From Nocardioides glacieisoli (lineage in GTDB: Bacteria; Actinomycetota; Actinomycetes; Propionibacteriales; Nocardioidaceae): 64,000 bases of DNA. A model generated the notes under the pieces. That model saw only the letters and a program-made list of their open reading frames with translations. It was not told the DNA's origin and did not search any database. How positions within the stretch are numbered: the first letter of the stretch is position 1; each line of letters opens with the position of its first letter. Location of the stretch: the NCBI RefSeq assembly GCF_004137245.1, contig NZ_SDWS01000011.1, positions 52,559 to 116,558 on the forward strand, in the 5' to 3' direction. The position numbers and the translations under genes are program-made. Positions 18,655 through 27,170 of the stretch are shown here, piece by piece.

Positions 18655-19209
18655 ATGCAGCTTGCGTCGGGGATGCTGCTGGTCGCGACACCGGCACTCC
18701 AGGACCCCAACTTCGCGGACACGGTCGTGCTGCTGCTCGACGTCAGTGACGACGGGGCGCTCGGGGTCGTGCTCAACCGGCCGTCGCAGGTCCTGGTCGC
18801 CGACGTGCTCGAGCCGTGGCGCGAGGTCGTCGCCGAGCCCGAGGTCCTCTTCCGCGGCGGACCGGTCGGCACCGACGGCGCGCTCGCCGTGGCGCGGCTG
18901 CGCGACGCCGACGCGGCGCCGGTCGGCTGGCGTCCGGTCGCCGGGCTGCTGGGCATGGTCGACCTCGACACCCCGACCGAGCTCGTCGACGGGTCCCTGA
19001 GCGCGATGCGGGTCTTCGCCGGCTATGCCGGGTGGGGGGCCGACCAGCTCGCCGGCGAGGTCGACGAGGGGAGCTGGTACGTCGTCACCTCGGAGTCGGG
19101 CGACGCCTTCCGCGGTGACACGAGCGGCCTGCGGCGCGACGTGATGCGACGCCAGCCCGGGATGCTCGCCTGGCACGCGAACCGGCCCGTCGATCCCGAC
19201 CTCAACTGA
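18655..19209 (+). CDS. YqgE/AlgH family protein
   Basis: 184 aa from ATG 18655 (AAGGTGGAGG upstream; a GTG at 18646 overlaps that site). The family pattern is clear: SGMLLVATPALQDPNFADTVVLLL, ALGVVLNRPS, FRGGPVG, RVFAGYAGWGADQLAGEV and the final GMLAWHANR. Function is not biochemically defined. It leads a probable run with DUF3039 and the helicase. Confidence 0.88.
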   Translation: MQLASGMLLVATPALQDPNFADTVVLLLDVSDDGALGVVLNRPSQVLVADVLEPWREVVAEPEVLFRGGPVGTDGALAVARLRDADAAPVGWRPVAGLLGMVDLDTPTELVDGSLSAMRVFAGYAGWGADQLAGEVDEGSWYVVTSESGDAFRGDTSGLRRDVMRRQPGMLAWHANRPVDPDLN

Positions 19210-19232
19210 GTCCCGCGTTAGGCTTGTCCATC

Positions 19233-19508
19233 ATGAGCACCATCGGATTCTCGCCGGGCAGCCAGACGATCGAAGAGCGTCAGACCGTCCCGACCGACGA
19301 CGGTGATCACGAGCGGTTCTCCCACTACGTGCCCAAGGACAAGCTCACCGAGGCGATGGTCATGGGCACCCCCGTGATCGCCCTGTGCGGGAAGGTCTGG
19401 GTGCCCTCGCGGGCTCCGGAGAAGTTCCCGGTGTGCCCGGAGTGCAAGGAAGTGTGGGAGTCCATGAAGCCCGGCGGCGGCTCGGACGGCTCGGGTCCCG
19501 ACGCGTGA
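19233..19508 (+). CDS. DUF3039 zinc-ribbon-like protein
   Basis: 91 aa from ATG 19233, which is preceded at 8 nt by a TAGGCT -10 element, suggesting a leaderless transcript. It contains the DUF3039 pattern HERFSHYVPKDKLTEAMVMGTPVIALCGKVW and a C-x2-C pair (VCPECKEVWE) plus an upstream Cys, consistent with a metal-binding ribbon. Its stop overlaps the helicase start (GTGA), a pairing that suggests a shared nucleic-acid role. Confidence 0.82.
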   Translation: MSTIGFSPGSQTIEERQTVPTDDGDHERFSHYVPKDKLTEAMVMGTPVIALCGKVWVPSRAPEKFPVCPECKEVWESMKPGGGSDGSGPDA

Positions 19509-21283
19509 CGGGGCGCCCCGACGCGCCCCTGCCCCCCGCGTGGCCCGACCGGGCCGCCTGGGGCACCGCGCCCTCCCTCCGTGCCTGGCAGCAGGCCGCG
19601 GTCGACGACTACCGCTCACGCCAGCCGCGTGACTTCCTGGCCGTCGCGACCCCCGGCGCCGGCAAGACGACCTTCGCGCTGACCGTCGCCGCCGACCTGC
19701 TGAGCCGCCGGATCGTCGACCGGATCACCGTGGTCGCCCCCACCGAGCACCTCAAGACGCAGTGGGCCGAGGCGGCAGCACGCGCCGGCATCCCGATCGA
19801 TCCGGCCTACAGCGCAGGCAAGGGCAAGACGTCCGACGACTACGTCGGGATCGCGGTCACCTACGCCGGTGTCGCGGTCAACCCGCTGGCGATGCGGATC
19901 CGCACCGAGCGCTTCAAGACCCTGGTGATCCTCGACGAGATCCACCACGCCGGCGACGCGCTGTCGTGGGGCGAGGGTGTGCGCGAGGCCTTCGACCCCG
20001 CCACCAGGCGACTGTCGCTGACCGGGACGCCCTTCCGCTCCGACATCAACCCGATCCCGTTCATCACCTACGCGCCCGGCGAGGACGGCATCCCGACCTC
20101 CACGGCCGACTTCACCTACGGCTACGCCCGCGCGCTCGCCGACCACGTCGTACGGCCCGTGCTGTTCATGGCCTACTCCGGCGAGATGACGTGGCGCACC
20201 CGCGCCGGTGACGAGGTCGCCGCCCGGCTGGGCGAGCCGCTCACCAAGGACATGCACGCCCACGCACTGCGTACGGCCCTCGACCCGCAGGGGTCGTGGA
20301 TCCCGGCCGTGCTCCAGGCGGCGGACAAGCGCCTCTCGGAGGTACGCCGTCACGTCCCCGACGCCGGCGGGATGGTCATCGCCAGCGACCAGGACACCGC
20401 CCGCGCCTATGCCGCGCTGCTCAAGAAGATCAGCGGCGAGGCGCCGACCGTGGTGCTGTCCGACGAGAAGGGCGCGTCGAAGAAGATCGCCACCTTCACC
20501 GACAGCGACAAGCGCTGGCTCGTCGCGGTGCGGATGGTGTCCGAGGGCGTCGACGTGCCCCGCCTGGCTGTGGGGGTGTGGGCGACCACGACGTCGACTC
20601 CACTCTTCTTCGCGCAAGCCGTCGGGCGCTTCGTGCGCGCCCGATCCCGCGGCGAGACGGCGTCGATCTTCCTGCCGTCGGTGCCGCACCTGCTCGAGTT
20701 CGCCTCCGACATGGAGGCGCAGCGCGACCACGTGCTGGGCCGCCGCGTCACCGACGAGGACGACATCTTCGCGGCGGAGGAAGGCCTGCTCGCTGCCGCG
20801 AACGCCGAGGACGGCGCCTCGGGCGAGCTGGAGATGTCGTGGGAGGCGCTCGGCTCGACCGCGTCCTTCGACCACGTGCTCTACGAGGGTGCCCAGTTCG
20901 GCCACTCCGGCGAGGTGCTCGCGGGTTCGGAGGAGGAGATGGACTTCCTCGGCATCCCCGGCCTGCTCGAGCCCGACCAGGTGCGCGAGCTGCTGCACTC
21001 GCGGCAGAGCGAGCGCGCGCGCAAGCGGACGAGCGAGGGCACGGGTGACCGGGTCGTCGACTCCGTCGAGCAGCTCAGCACGCACCAGCAGCTCGGCGTG
21101 CTGCGGCGCGAGCTCAACGGGCTCGTCGCGGCCTGGCACCACCGCACCGGCCAGGCCCACGGGATCACCCACTCCGCCCTGCGCAAGGAGTGCGGCGGCC
21201 CGCCCGCCGCGGTCGCCAGCGGCGACCAGCTCGCGGAGCGGATCAACCGGATCCGTGAGTGGGCGATGAAGCAGTCCTCCTAG
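19505..21283 (+). CDS. DEAD/DEAH-box superfamily 2 helicase
   Basis: 592 aa from GTG 19505, fixed by GTGA overlap with DUF3039. SF2 motifs in order: Walker A ATPGAGKTTFAL, motif Ib/Ic region VVAPTEHLKTQW, DEIH Walker B (VILDEIHHAGDA), motif III SLTGTPFRS, motif V region RMVSEGVDVPRLAVGV, and motif VI FFAQAVGRFVRARSRG. An ATP-dependent DNA/RNA translocase. The C-terminal ~150 residues are acidic/helical and family-specific. It is commonly found beside DUF3039 in actinobacteria. Confidence 0.9.
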   Translation: MTGRPDAPLPPAWPDRAAWGTAPSLRAWQQAAVDDYRSRQPRDFLAVATPGAGKTTFALTVAADLLSRRIVDRITVVAPTEHLKTQWAEAAARAGIPIDPAYSAGKGKTSDDYVGIAVTYAGVAVNPLAMRIRTERFKTLVILDEIHHAGDALSWGEGVREAFDPATRRLSLTGTPFRSDINPIPFITYAPGEDGIPTSTADFTYGYARALADHVVRPVLFMAYSGEMTWRTRAGDEVAARLGEPLTKDMHAHALRTALDPQGSWIPAVLQAADKRLSEVRRHVPDAGGMVIASDQDTARAYAALLKKISGEAPTVVLSDEKGASKKIATFTDSDKRWLVAVRMVSEGVDVPRLAVGVWATTTSTPLFFAQAVGRFVRARSRGETASIFLPSVPHLLEFASDMEAQRDHVLGRRVTDEDDIFAAEEGLLAAANAEDGASGELEMSWEALGSTASFDHVLYEGAQFGHSGEVLAGSEEEMDFLGIPGLLEPDQVRELLHSRQSERARKRTSEGTGDRVVDSVEQLSTHQQLGVLRRELNGLVAAWHHRTGQAHGITHSALRKECGGPPAAVASGDQLAERINRIREWAMKQSS

Positions 21284-21311
21284 CGGGACGGCTCGTCGCT
21301 AGGCTCCCCCC

Positions 21312-21947
21312 GTGCCTTCGGAGACCTCCCAGACGCTCGACCGCGGCCTGCGTGTCCTGCGGGTGCTGGCCGAGAGCCCGGAGGGGCTGACGGTCACCGA
21401 GCTGTCGAGCCGGCTGCAGGTCAACCGTACGGTCGTCTACCGGCTGGTCAGCACGCTCGAGCAGCACGGGCTCGTGCGTCGCGACGCGCGGGCGCGGCTG
21501 TTCGTCGGACTCGGAGTGCTGCACCTCGCGAGCGCCGTGCAGCCGCTCCTGCGCGACCTCGCGATGCCGGTGCTCCGCTCGCTGGCGGAGACGCTCGGCT
21601 CGACCGCGCACCTCACGGTGGCCGACGGCGACGAGGCGCTGGCCCTGGCGGTGGTCGAGCCGACGTGGACCGACTTCCACGTGTCCTACCGGGTCGGCGC
21701 CCGCCACGCGCTGACGCAGGGGGCGGCCGGCAAGGCCATCGCACTGCTCGACGTCGAGGAACCGGCGTACGCCGTCACGAGCGGCGAGCTGCAGAGCGGT
21801 GCCCGTGGCCTGGCCGCGCCCGTGCGCGGGGTCGATGGGCTGCGCGCGAGCGTCGGGATCGTCACCCTCGACGGCACGATCGACGAGGACGTCGTGGCCC
21901 CGCAGGTGATCGCGGCGGCCGGGGAGGTCGGCGAGCGGCTCAGGTGA
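21312..21947 (+). CDS. IclR-family regulator
   Basis: 211 aa from GTG 21312, six bases after TAGGCT (leaderless promoter). The N-terminal winged helix reads TLDRGLRVLRVLAESPEGLTVTELSSRLQVNRTVVYRLVSTLEQHGLVRR. The C-terminal IclR effector domain is shorter than usual (about 140 residues), with TAHLTVADGDEALALAVVEP and a GAAGKAIALL segment. The regulated genes are unknown; no catabolic cluster adjoins. Confidence 0.85.
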   Translation: MPSETSQTLDRGLRVLRVLAESPEGLTVTELSSRLQVNRTVVYRLVSTLEQHGLVRRDARARLFVGLGVLHLASAVQPLLRDLAMPVLRSLAETLGSTAHLTVADGDEALALAVVEPTWTDFHVSYRVGARHALTQGAAGKAIALLDVEEPAYAVTSGELQSGARGLAAPVRGVDGLRASVGIVTLDGTIDEDVVAPQVIAAAGEVGERLR

Positions 21948-21950
21948 CGC

Positions 21951-22442
21951 TCAGGCGAACGGCTTGATGCCCGGACCCGGACGGGTGGCCACGTCACGCC
22001 GTCCGGTCACCTCGTGGCCGTCACGGCACCTCAGCACGACGTCGACCTCTGCGCCGCAGCCGACGTGCTCGAACTCCACCGGCGAGCCCTCCGGGTCGGC
22101 GAGGTAGCGGTCTCCCCAGTGGCGGACCGCGACGAGCACGGGGTAGAGGTCGAAGCCCTTGTCGGTCGGCCGGTACTCGTGGCGCTCGCGCTGGCCGGGC
22201 TCGCGATAGGGCTCGCGGCGCAGGATGCCGGCGTCGACGAGGAGCGCAAGGCGGTCGGTGAGGACCTGGCGCGGGATTCCTGCATGACGGCGCATGTCGT
22301 CGAAGCGGCGTACGCCGTTGAACACCTCGCGCAGCACGACGAAGGTCCAGCGCTCGCCGAGCACCTCCATCGCGCGCCCCACCGTGCAGTTGTCGGTGGA
22401 CCACGCGAGCGCGGACGGGGAGGGGCTGGCGCTGACCGTCAT
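21951..22442 (-). CDS. HxlR-family regulator
   Basis: 163 aa. The HxlR winged helix is CTVGRAMEVLGERWTFVVLREVFNGVRRFDDMRRHAGIPRQVLTDRL, with the conserved Cys at its head. After the DNA-binding domain a ~50-residue tail (VGCGAEVDVVLRCRDGHEVTG) contains two more Cys residues. HxlR proteins often sense electrophiles or redox state. It is divergent from the thioesterase gene with only 54 nt between starts, so mutual control is likely. Confidence 0.87.
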   Translation of the reverse strand: MTVSASPSPSALAWSTDNCTVGRAMEVLGERWTFVVLREVFNGVRRFDDMRRHAGIPRQVLTDRLALLVDAGILRREPYREPGQRERHEYRPTDKGFDLYPVLVAVRHWGDRYLADPEGSPVEFEHVGCGAEVDVVLRCRDGHEVTGRRDVATRPGPGIKPFA

Positions 22443-22461
22443 CCCCGCAGCCTAGGTCTCG

Positions 22462-22490
22462 TTGACAGACTCAGCAAGGACTGCGACTCT
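22462..22490 (+). promoter_or_regulatory. Promoter of the thioesterase gene
   Basis: TTGACA at 22462-22467 and GACTCT at 22485-22490 with exactly 17 nt between, then six bases to ATG 22497. This is a consensus -35 with a weak -10 and a probable leaderless transcript. Confidence 0.55.
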
Positions 22491-22496
22491 GGGTCC

Positions 22497-23006
22497 ATGA
22501 CGCAGACCCAGCCGTTCGCCACCGAGAGCCGCACCTTCACCTGGATCACTCCGGGGCAGGGGGACGTGGCGCGGCTGCTCGAGCTCGACGGCCTGGGCCA
22601 GCTCGAGGCGATGATCGCCGGCGAGATGCCGCACCCACCCGTCATGGACACCCTGGGCATGACCGACATGCGGGCCGAACGTGGCCGGGTGGTGGTGGAG
22701 ATGCCTGCTGCGGGCTTCCACTACAACCCCCTCGGCAGCGTGCACGGTGGAGTCATCTCGACGATGCTCGACACCGCGGCGGGGTGCGCGGTCCACTCCA
22801 CGATGGCGGTGGGCGAGTTCTACACCTCGCTCGACCTCACCGTGAAGTTCCTGCGCCCGGTGACCGTCGAGTCGGGGCTGCTCACGTGCGAGGGCTCGGT
22901 GATCCAGCGTGGCCGGCGTACGGCACTCGCCCAGGCCCAGCTCAGCGACGCGGCCGGACGGCTCGTCGCCCACGCGACGTCCAGCTGCATGATCTTCACG
23001 TCCTGA
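22497..23006 (+). CDS. PaaI-family hotdog thioesterase
   Basis: 169 aa. Hotdog-fold motif YNPLGSVHGGVISTMLDTAAGCAV (HGG with the following Asp) is typical of PaaI/YbgC-like acyl-CoA thioesterases. The C-terminal strands include DLTVKFLRPVTVESGLLTCEGSV. It should hydrolyse acyl- or aryl-CoA thioesters. It is divergent from HxlR and convergent with the Lrp gene, ending 4 nt before that gene's stop. Confidence 0.85.
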   Translation: MTQTQPFATESRTFTWITPGQGDVARLLELDGLGQLEAMIAGEMPHPPVMDTLGMTDMRAERGRVVVEMPAAGFHYNPLGSVHGGVISTMLDTAAGCAVHSTMAVGEFYTSLDLTVKFLRPVTVESGLLTCEGSVIQRGRRTALAQAQLSDAAGRLVAHATSSCMIFTS

Positions 23007-23009
23007 TCG

Positions 23010-23489
23010 TCAACTCCTGATTGCCGCCGCGCGGGCCAGCGGCACGACGCGGTGCGGGATCTGGGTGGCGAGCGCAATCACCGTCGTGGAGCGGTCGATG
23101 CCCGGCTCGGTGAGCACCTGGTCGATCACCCGCTGCAGGTCGGCGTTGGACCGGGCCACCACCCGCGCCCACATGTCGCCGACGCCCGTGATCGTGTAGG
23201 CCTCGAGCACCTCGGGGATCGCCGCGAGGTGGGCCGCGACCGCCTCGTGGCCGACCGACCCGCCTGAGCCCTGCCGGATCTCGAGGGTGAGGAACGCCAT
23301 CACCGGGAAGCCGATCGCCTCGGGGGACAGGTCGGGCCCCCAGCCGGTGATCACGCCGGAGGTGGCGAGCTTGTCGAGACGGGCCTGCACCGTGCCGCGG
23401 GCGATGCCGAGACGGCGGCTGGCCTCGAGCACGCCGAGGCGCGGCTCGTCGGCGAAGATCTCGATCAGCTTGCTGTCGATTGCGTCCAT
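23010..23489 (-). CDS. Lrp/AsnC-family regulator next to hpd
   Basis: 159 aa from ATG 23489. The N-terminal helix-turn-helix is MDAIDSKLIEIFADEPRLGV through LGIARGTVQARLDKLATSGVI. The C-terminal RAM domain contains VLEAYTITGVGDMWARVVAR. Lrp proteins of this kind sense amino acids and often control the divergent gene. Here that is hpd, with a long dyad (TGTGCAA...TTGCACA) between them, so tyrosine/phenylalanine catabolism is the likely target. Confidence 0.88.
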   Translation of the reverse strand: MDAIDSKLIEIFADEPRLGVLEASRRLGIARGTVQARLDKLATSGVITGWGPDLSPEAIGFPVMAFLTLEIRQGSGGSVGHEAVAAHLAAIPEVLEAYTITGVGDMWARVVARSNADLQRVIDQVLTEPGIDRSTTVIALATQIPHRVVPLARAAAIRS

Positions 23490-23503
23490 CTGCGCCTCAT
23501 GAC

Positions 23504-23541
23504 TGTGCAATGTGCCCAATGTTTCGTCGTACTGTTGCACA
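23504..23541. promoter_or_regulatory. Lrp operator candidate between lrp and hpd
   Basis: Perfect inverted heptamers TGTGCAA (23504) and TTGCACA (23535) separated by 24 nt, centred in the 81-nt divergent region. The spacing suits binding by an Lrp dimer of dimers. Confidence 0.6.
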
Positions 23542-23570
23542 CCTTGCGCCCGTTTCGGCAGGCTGGAGGC

Positions 23571-24803
23571 ATGACGACTGACATCGCCTCGACCGGTGGC
23601 GCCCTGACCGTGGACGAGATGAAGGCCGACCTCTCGCTGGAGCAGCTGCGCCAGCTCGTCGGCCTCGTGGAGTACGACGCCGACGCCGACCCCTTCCCGG
23701 TCACCGGCTGGGACGCGATCTGCTTCGTGGTCGGCAACGCGACCCAGGCCGCGCACTACTACGCGTCCGCGTGGGGCATGGAGCTCATCGCCTACGCCGG
23801 TCCGGAGAACGGCACCCGTGACCACAAGTCGTTCGTGCTCAAGTCGGGCTCGATCAAGTTCGTCGTCAGCGGAGCGGTCTCGCCCGACAGCCCGCTCATC
23901 GCCCACCACGCCAAGCACGGCGACGGTGTCGTCGACATCGCCCTCGAGGTCCCCGACGTGGACCAGTGCATCGCCCAGGCCCGCAAGGCCGGCGCGACCG
24001 TGCTGCGCGACCCGGAGACCGTCACCGACGAGCACGGCTCGGTCCGCGTCGCGGCGATCGCGACCTACGGCGAGACGCGCCACACGCTCGTGCAGCGCAC
24101 GATCGACGGGGTCACCTACGGCGGCCCCTACCTCCCCGGCTACGCCACCGCCGCGCCGCGTTGGCAGAAGCGCGAGGGCCAGCCCAAGCGCCTGTTCCAG
24201 GCCCTCGACCACATCGTCGGCAACGTCGAGCTCGGCAAGATGGACGAGTGGGTCACCTATTACAACAAGGTGATGGGCTTCGTGAACATGGCGGAGTTCA
24301 TCGGTGACGACATCGCCACCGACTACTCCGCGCTGATGTCGAAGGTCGTCGCCAACGGCAACCACCGCGTGAAGTTCCCGCTCAACGAGCCGGCGATCGC
24401 AAAGAAGAAGTCGCAGATCGACGAGTACCTCGAGTTCTACGACGGCCCCGGCGCCCAGCACCTCGCCGTTGCCACCAACGACATCCTCGCCAGCGTGGAC
24501 GCGCTCCGCGCCAACGGCGTGGAGTTCCTCAACACCCCCGACTCCTACTACGAGGACCCTGAGCTGCGCGCGCGCATCGGCGAGGTCCGCGTGCCGATCG
24601 AGGAGCTGCAGAAGCGCGGCATCCTGGTCGACCGTGACGAGGACGGCTACCTCCTCCAGATCTTCACCAAGCCGCTCGGCGACCGTCCGACGGTCTTCTT
24701 CGAGCTGATCGAGCGCCACGGCTCCCTCGGCTTCGGCAAGGGCAACTTCAAGGCGCTCTTCGAGGCCATCGAGCGCGAGCAGGACGCCCGCGGCAACCTG
24801 TAG
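23571..24803 (+). CDS. hpd: 4-hydroxyphenylpyruvate dioxygenase
   Basis: 410 aa, normal length. ATG 23571 follows GGAGG. The two vicinal-oxygen-chelate domains are visible, and the iron ligands are His214 (LDHIVGN), His297 (GAQHLAV) and Glu378 (FFELIER), all present. It converts 4-hydroxyphenylpyruvate to homogentisate with O2 in tyrosine breakdown. Later pathway genes are not adjacent. It is probably regulated by the divergent Lrp protein. Two hairpins follow the stop. Confidence 0.95.
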   Translation: MTTDIASTGGALTVDEMKADLSLEQLRQLVGLVEYDADADPFPVTGWDAICFVVGNATQAAHYYASAWGMELIAYAGPENGTRDHKSFVLKSGSIKFVVSGAVSPDSPLIAHHAKHGDGVVDIALEVPDVDQCIAQARKAGATVLRDPETVTDEHGSVRVAAIATYGETRHTLVQRTIDGVTYGGPYLPGYATAAPRWQKREGQPKRLFQALDHIVGNVELGKMDEWVTYYNKVMGFVNMAEFIGDDIATDYSALMSKVVANGNHRVKFPLNEPAIAKKKSQIDEYLEFYDGPGAQHLAVATNDILASVDALRANGVEFLNTPDSYYEDPELRARIGEVRVPIEELQKRGILVDRDEDGYLLQIFTKPLGDRPTVFFELIERHGSLGFGKGNFKALFEAIEREQDARGNL

Positions 24804-24823
24804 GCATTCGCCGGCTCTCTGAT

Positions 24824-24877
24824 GAGCGGTGGTCCAGCCACCTTTGGCACGTCCGGAGTGTGGGTGGGCCACCGCTC
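24824..24877. repeat. Intergenic palindrome, copy a (terminator-like)
   Basis: A 54-nt element beginning GAGCGGTGGTCC and ending GGGCCACCGCTC; the 18-nt arms match at 16 positions. It lies 20 nt after the hpd stop and could terminate it. A related copy follows at 24907. Confidence 0.75.
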
Positions 24878-24906
24878 GTCCGCGTGTCGACGTACACCAC
24901 TCCCGC

Positions 24907-24960
24907 GAGCGGTGGTGAGGCCACATTCGGCGGGATCAGAATGTGGGTGGATCACCTCCC
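24907..24960. repeat. Intergenic palindrome, copy b
   Basis: Also 54 nt and also starting GAGCGGTGGT, with arms GGCCACATTC / GAATGTGGGT pairing near the loop. The outer right arm (ATCACCTCCC) has diverged. It is in the same orientation as copy a, 83 nt further on. Confidence 0.7.
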
Positions 24961-24983
24961 GAGGGGTTTGAGAGACTCGCCGC

Positions 24984-25778
24984 ATGATGATCCGCCCGGC
25001 CGAGCTGGCCGCGATCAAGGCCGGCACGATCGACCTCGCCTTCCGGCGCTGGGCGAGGCCGCGGGTCGTGGTCGGCACCCGGATGCGGGCGGGCGTGGGT
25101 CTGCTCGAGGTGACCTCGGTCGAGCAGGTGAGCGTGGCGAGCCTGCGCGCGGAGGACGCACAGCGGGCCGGTGCGCCTTCGCTGGCCGCGCTGAAGAAGG
25201 CGCTGTCGGCCCGGTCGGGCGACCCGGCCTGGCGGATCGGCCTGGCGTACGCCGGTCCGGACCCGCGCGAGGCGCTGCGGGCCGCGGTGCCGGATGCCGA
25301 GGAGATCGCGACGATCGTCGCGCGGCTCGACCGGCTGGACGCGTCGTCGGCCTCGGGCGCGTGGACGCGCGAGACGCTCGACCTGATCGACCTCAACGGA
25401 GGAGTACGCGCCCCCGAGCTCGCCGCCCAGGTCGGCCGGGAGACGGCGGACTTCAAGAAGGACGTGCGCAAGCTCAAGGAGCTCGGCCTGACCGAGTCGC
25501 TGGCGATCGGCTACCTCCTCTCGCCGCGAGGTGAGGCGGTCGTCGATGCCGGGCTCGCGGAGCCCCGCGTCCGGGCGCCGCGGGAGACCGGCACGCCGCT
25601 GCCCCGCTCCATCGGCGCGCCGGCGACCCGAGCCCTGCGCGAGGTCGGCGTCACCACGCTCGAGCACGTCACGGCGTACTCCGCCGAGCAGCTCGCCGCG
25701 ATGCACGGCGTCGGACCGATCGCGATCGCCCGGCTCGGCGAGGCGCTCGCCGAGCGGGGACTGGCCTTCTCGACCTGA
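24984..25778 (+). CDS. ASCH-like / helix-hairpin-helix protein
   Basis: 264 aa. The first ~45 residues (PAELAAIKAGTIDLAFRRWA, then VVVGTRMRAGVGLLEVTSVE) look like an ASCH/PUA-type RNA-binding fold. The middle (~125-185) contains a winged-helix-like stretch (DLIDLNGGVRAPELAAQVGR, then FKKDVRKLKELGLTESL). The C-terminus has a helix-hairpin-helix, TLEHVTAYSAEQLAAMHGVGPIAIARLGEAL. These are three nucleic-acid-binding parts with no visible catalytic motif, so an RNA/DNA-binding role is likely. It stands alone between hairpins and a convergent RDD gene. Confidence 0.7.
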   Translation: MMIRPAELAAIKAGTIDLAFRRWARPRVVVGTRMRAGVGLLEVTSVEQVSVASLRAEDAQRAGAPSLAALKKALSARSGDPAWRIGLAYAGPDPREALRAAVPDAEEIATIVARLDRLDASSASGAWTRETLDLIDLNGGVRAPELAAQVGRETADFKKDVRKLKELGLTESLAIGYLLSPRGEAVVDAGLAEPRVRAPRETGTPLPRSIGAPATRALREVGVTTLEHVTAYSAEQLAAMHGVGPIAIARLGEALAERGLAFST

Positions 25779-25782
25779 CGCC

Positions 25783-26475
25783 TCAGGGGTCCTGGAGCAC
25801 GCGCGTCCCGGCGACCAGGTCGTGGATGGCACGCCTGTCGGAGCGCGCGGCCCAGAGGTGGTCGAGCAGCTGGAACGCCATGCCCAAGAGACCGACGAGC
25901 ACGAGACCTGTCCAGGACCCGCTGGCGAGGCCGACCGGGAAGATCAGCCAGCCCGGTCCGAACTGCGTCGCCAGCCGCCTCGCGACCACCGACCACGACA
26001 GCGGCCCGTCGCCGCTGACCGGGACCACCCGCAGCCGCAGGGCACGCTTGCCGACCGTGGCCGAGCGGGTCCGGAGCAGGACCGCGTGGTAGGCCAGCGC
26101 GGCCACCAGCGGCAGCAGCGCGAGCCACACCCAGCGGTCGAGGTACGCCTCGGCGACTGCTGACCAGTAGTCCGCGAACGCCGTGCCCGCGGTCCCGTCG
26201 GCGACCGACTCGTTGAGCCGCTCGGCCTCGGTCTGCAGGTCGCGCTGGAGGCCGACCTGGGCGGGGATGCCGACGACGAAGCTGATCGATCCGACGATGA
26301 AGCCGTCGATCAGGTACGCGCCGGCGCGACGCCACCAGCCCGCGTCCGCCGGGCCCTGCCCGGGCACCGACGTCGCGGACGTCCACTGCCCGCCGTCCCA
26401 CCAGCGCAGGCCGTCGGGCGGGCTCGGCCACGGATCGGCGTACCACCCCGGTGCAGGCTGCTGGCCGCTCGACAT
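25783..26475 (-). CDS. DUF2510/RDD-family membrane protein
   Basis: 230 aa. The N-terminal DUF2510 motif is PAPGWYADPWPSPPDGLRWW, a short Trp-rich module. An RDD domain follows with about three or four membrane helices: RRAGAYLIDGFIVGSISFVV, VWLALLPLVAALAYHAVLL, GKRALRLRVV and WLIFPVGLASGSWTGLVLVG. RDD proteins are inner-membrane proteins of unclear transport function. Confidence 0.82.
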   Translation of the reverse strand: MSSGQQPAPGWYADPWPSPPDGLRWWDGGQWTSATSVPGQGPADAGWWRRAGAYLIDGFIVGSISFVVGIPAQVGLQRDLQTEAERLNESVADGTAGTAFADYWSAVAEAYLDRWVWLALLPLVAALAYHAVLLRTRSATVGKRALRLRVVPVSGDGPLSWSVVARRLATQFGPGWLIFPVGLASGSWTGLVLVGLLGMAFQLLDHLWAARSDRRAIHDLVAGTRVLQDP

Positions 26476-26498
26476 GCGCGCGACGCTACTGCGCCGAC

Positions 26499-27098
26499 TC
26501 AGTGGGCGAGCAGCCCCACGCCGAGGGTGCCCATGACCACGGCGATCCCGGAGTCGAGGACCCGCCAGGCGGTGGGCCGGGCGAAGATGCCGCGCAGCAG
26601 CCGGGCGCCGAAGCCGAGGCCGAAGAACCACAGCACGCTCGCGACCAGGGTGCCCGCGAGGAACCACCAGCGGTCGGCGCCGAAGCTGTTGGCCACGGTG
26701 CCGAGCATCAGCACGGCGTCGAGGTAGAAGTGCGGGTTGAGCCAGGTCAGGGCCAGCGTGAGCATGATCGCGCGGCCGGTCGTCATCGCCGTGCCGTCGC
26801 CGGCGTCGAGCGTGCCGGGGCGCCACGCCCGCATCGCCGCGTGCACGCCGAAGGCGATCAGGTAGACGCCGCCGAGCACCTGGGCGACCGGCAGGACGGA
26901 CGGCCAGCGCTCGAGGACGATGCCGAGGCCGAACACGCCGGCGGTGATCGCGACGACGTCGGAGAGCAGGCAGGTCAGCACGATGGGCAGGACCTGTTCG
27001 CCGCGGATCCCCTGGCGGAGGAGGAACGCGTTCTGCGCGCCGACGGCGATGATGAGAGCGAGTCCGGTGAGAAGACCGGTGAGAGCAACCTGGAACAT
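26499..27098 (-). CDS. LysE/ArgO-family amino acid exporter
   Basis: 199 aa, six membrane helices, beginning FQVALTGLLTGLALIIAVGAQNAFLLRQGI, the LysE signature (GAQNAF). A TWLNPHFYLD motif is also typical. It exports basic amino acids (Lys/Arg) across the membrane. It is divergent from an ArgP/LysG-type LysR regulator, the classic arrangement for lysine/arginine-induced export. Confidence 0.92.
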   Translation of the reverse strand: MFQVALTGLLTGLALIIAVGAQNAFLLRQGIRGEQVLPIVLTCLLSDVVAITAGVFGLGIVLERWPSVLPVAQVLGGVYLIAFGVHAAMRAWRPGTLDAGDGTAMTTGRAIMLTLALTWLNPHFYLDAVLMLGTVANSFGADRWWFLAGTLVASVLWFFGLGFGARLLRGIFARPTAWRVLDSGIAVVMGTLGVGLLAH

Positions 27099-27170
27099 GT
27101 GGTCAACGGTAGGACGCGCAAGGCCCGCAATCCAGCGAACTATTCTGACGAATCATTAGGATGTCTAACT

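Noticed and set aside
19616..21172. 518-aa minus-strand frame
   Set aside because: Shadow of the helicase gene. It shows no start context and His/Arg/Gly-rich noise.
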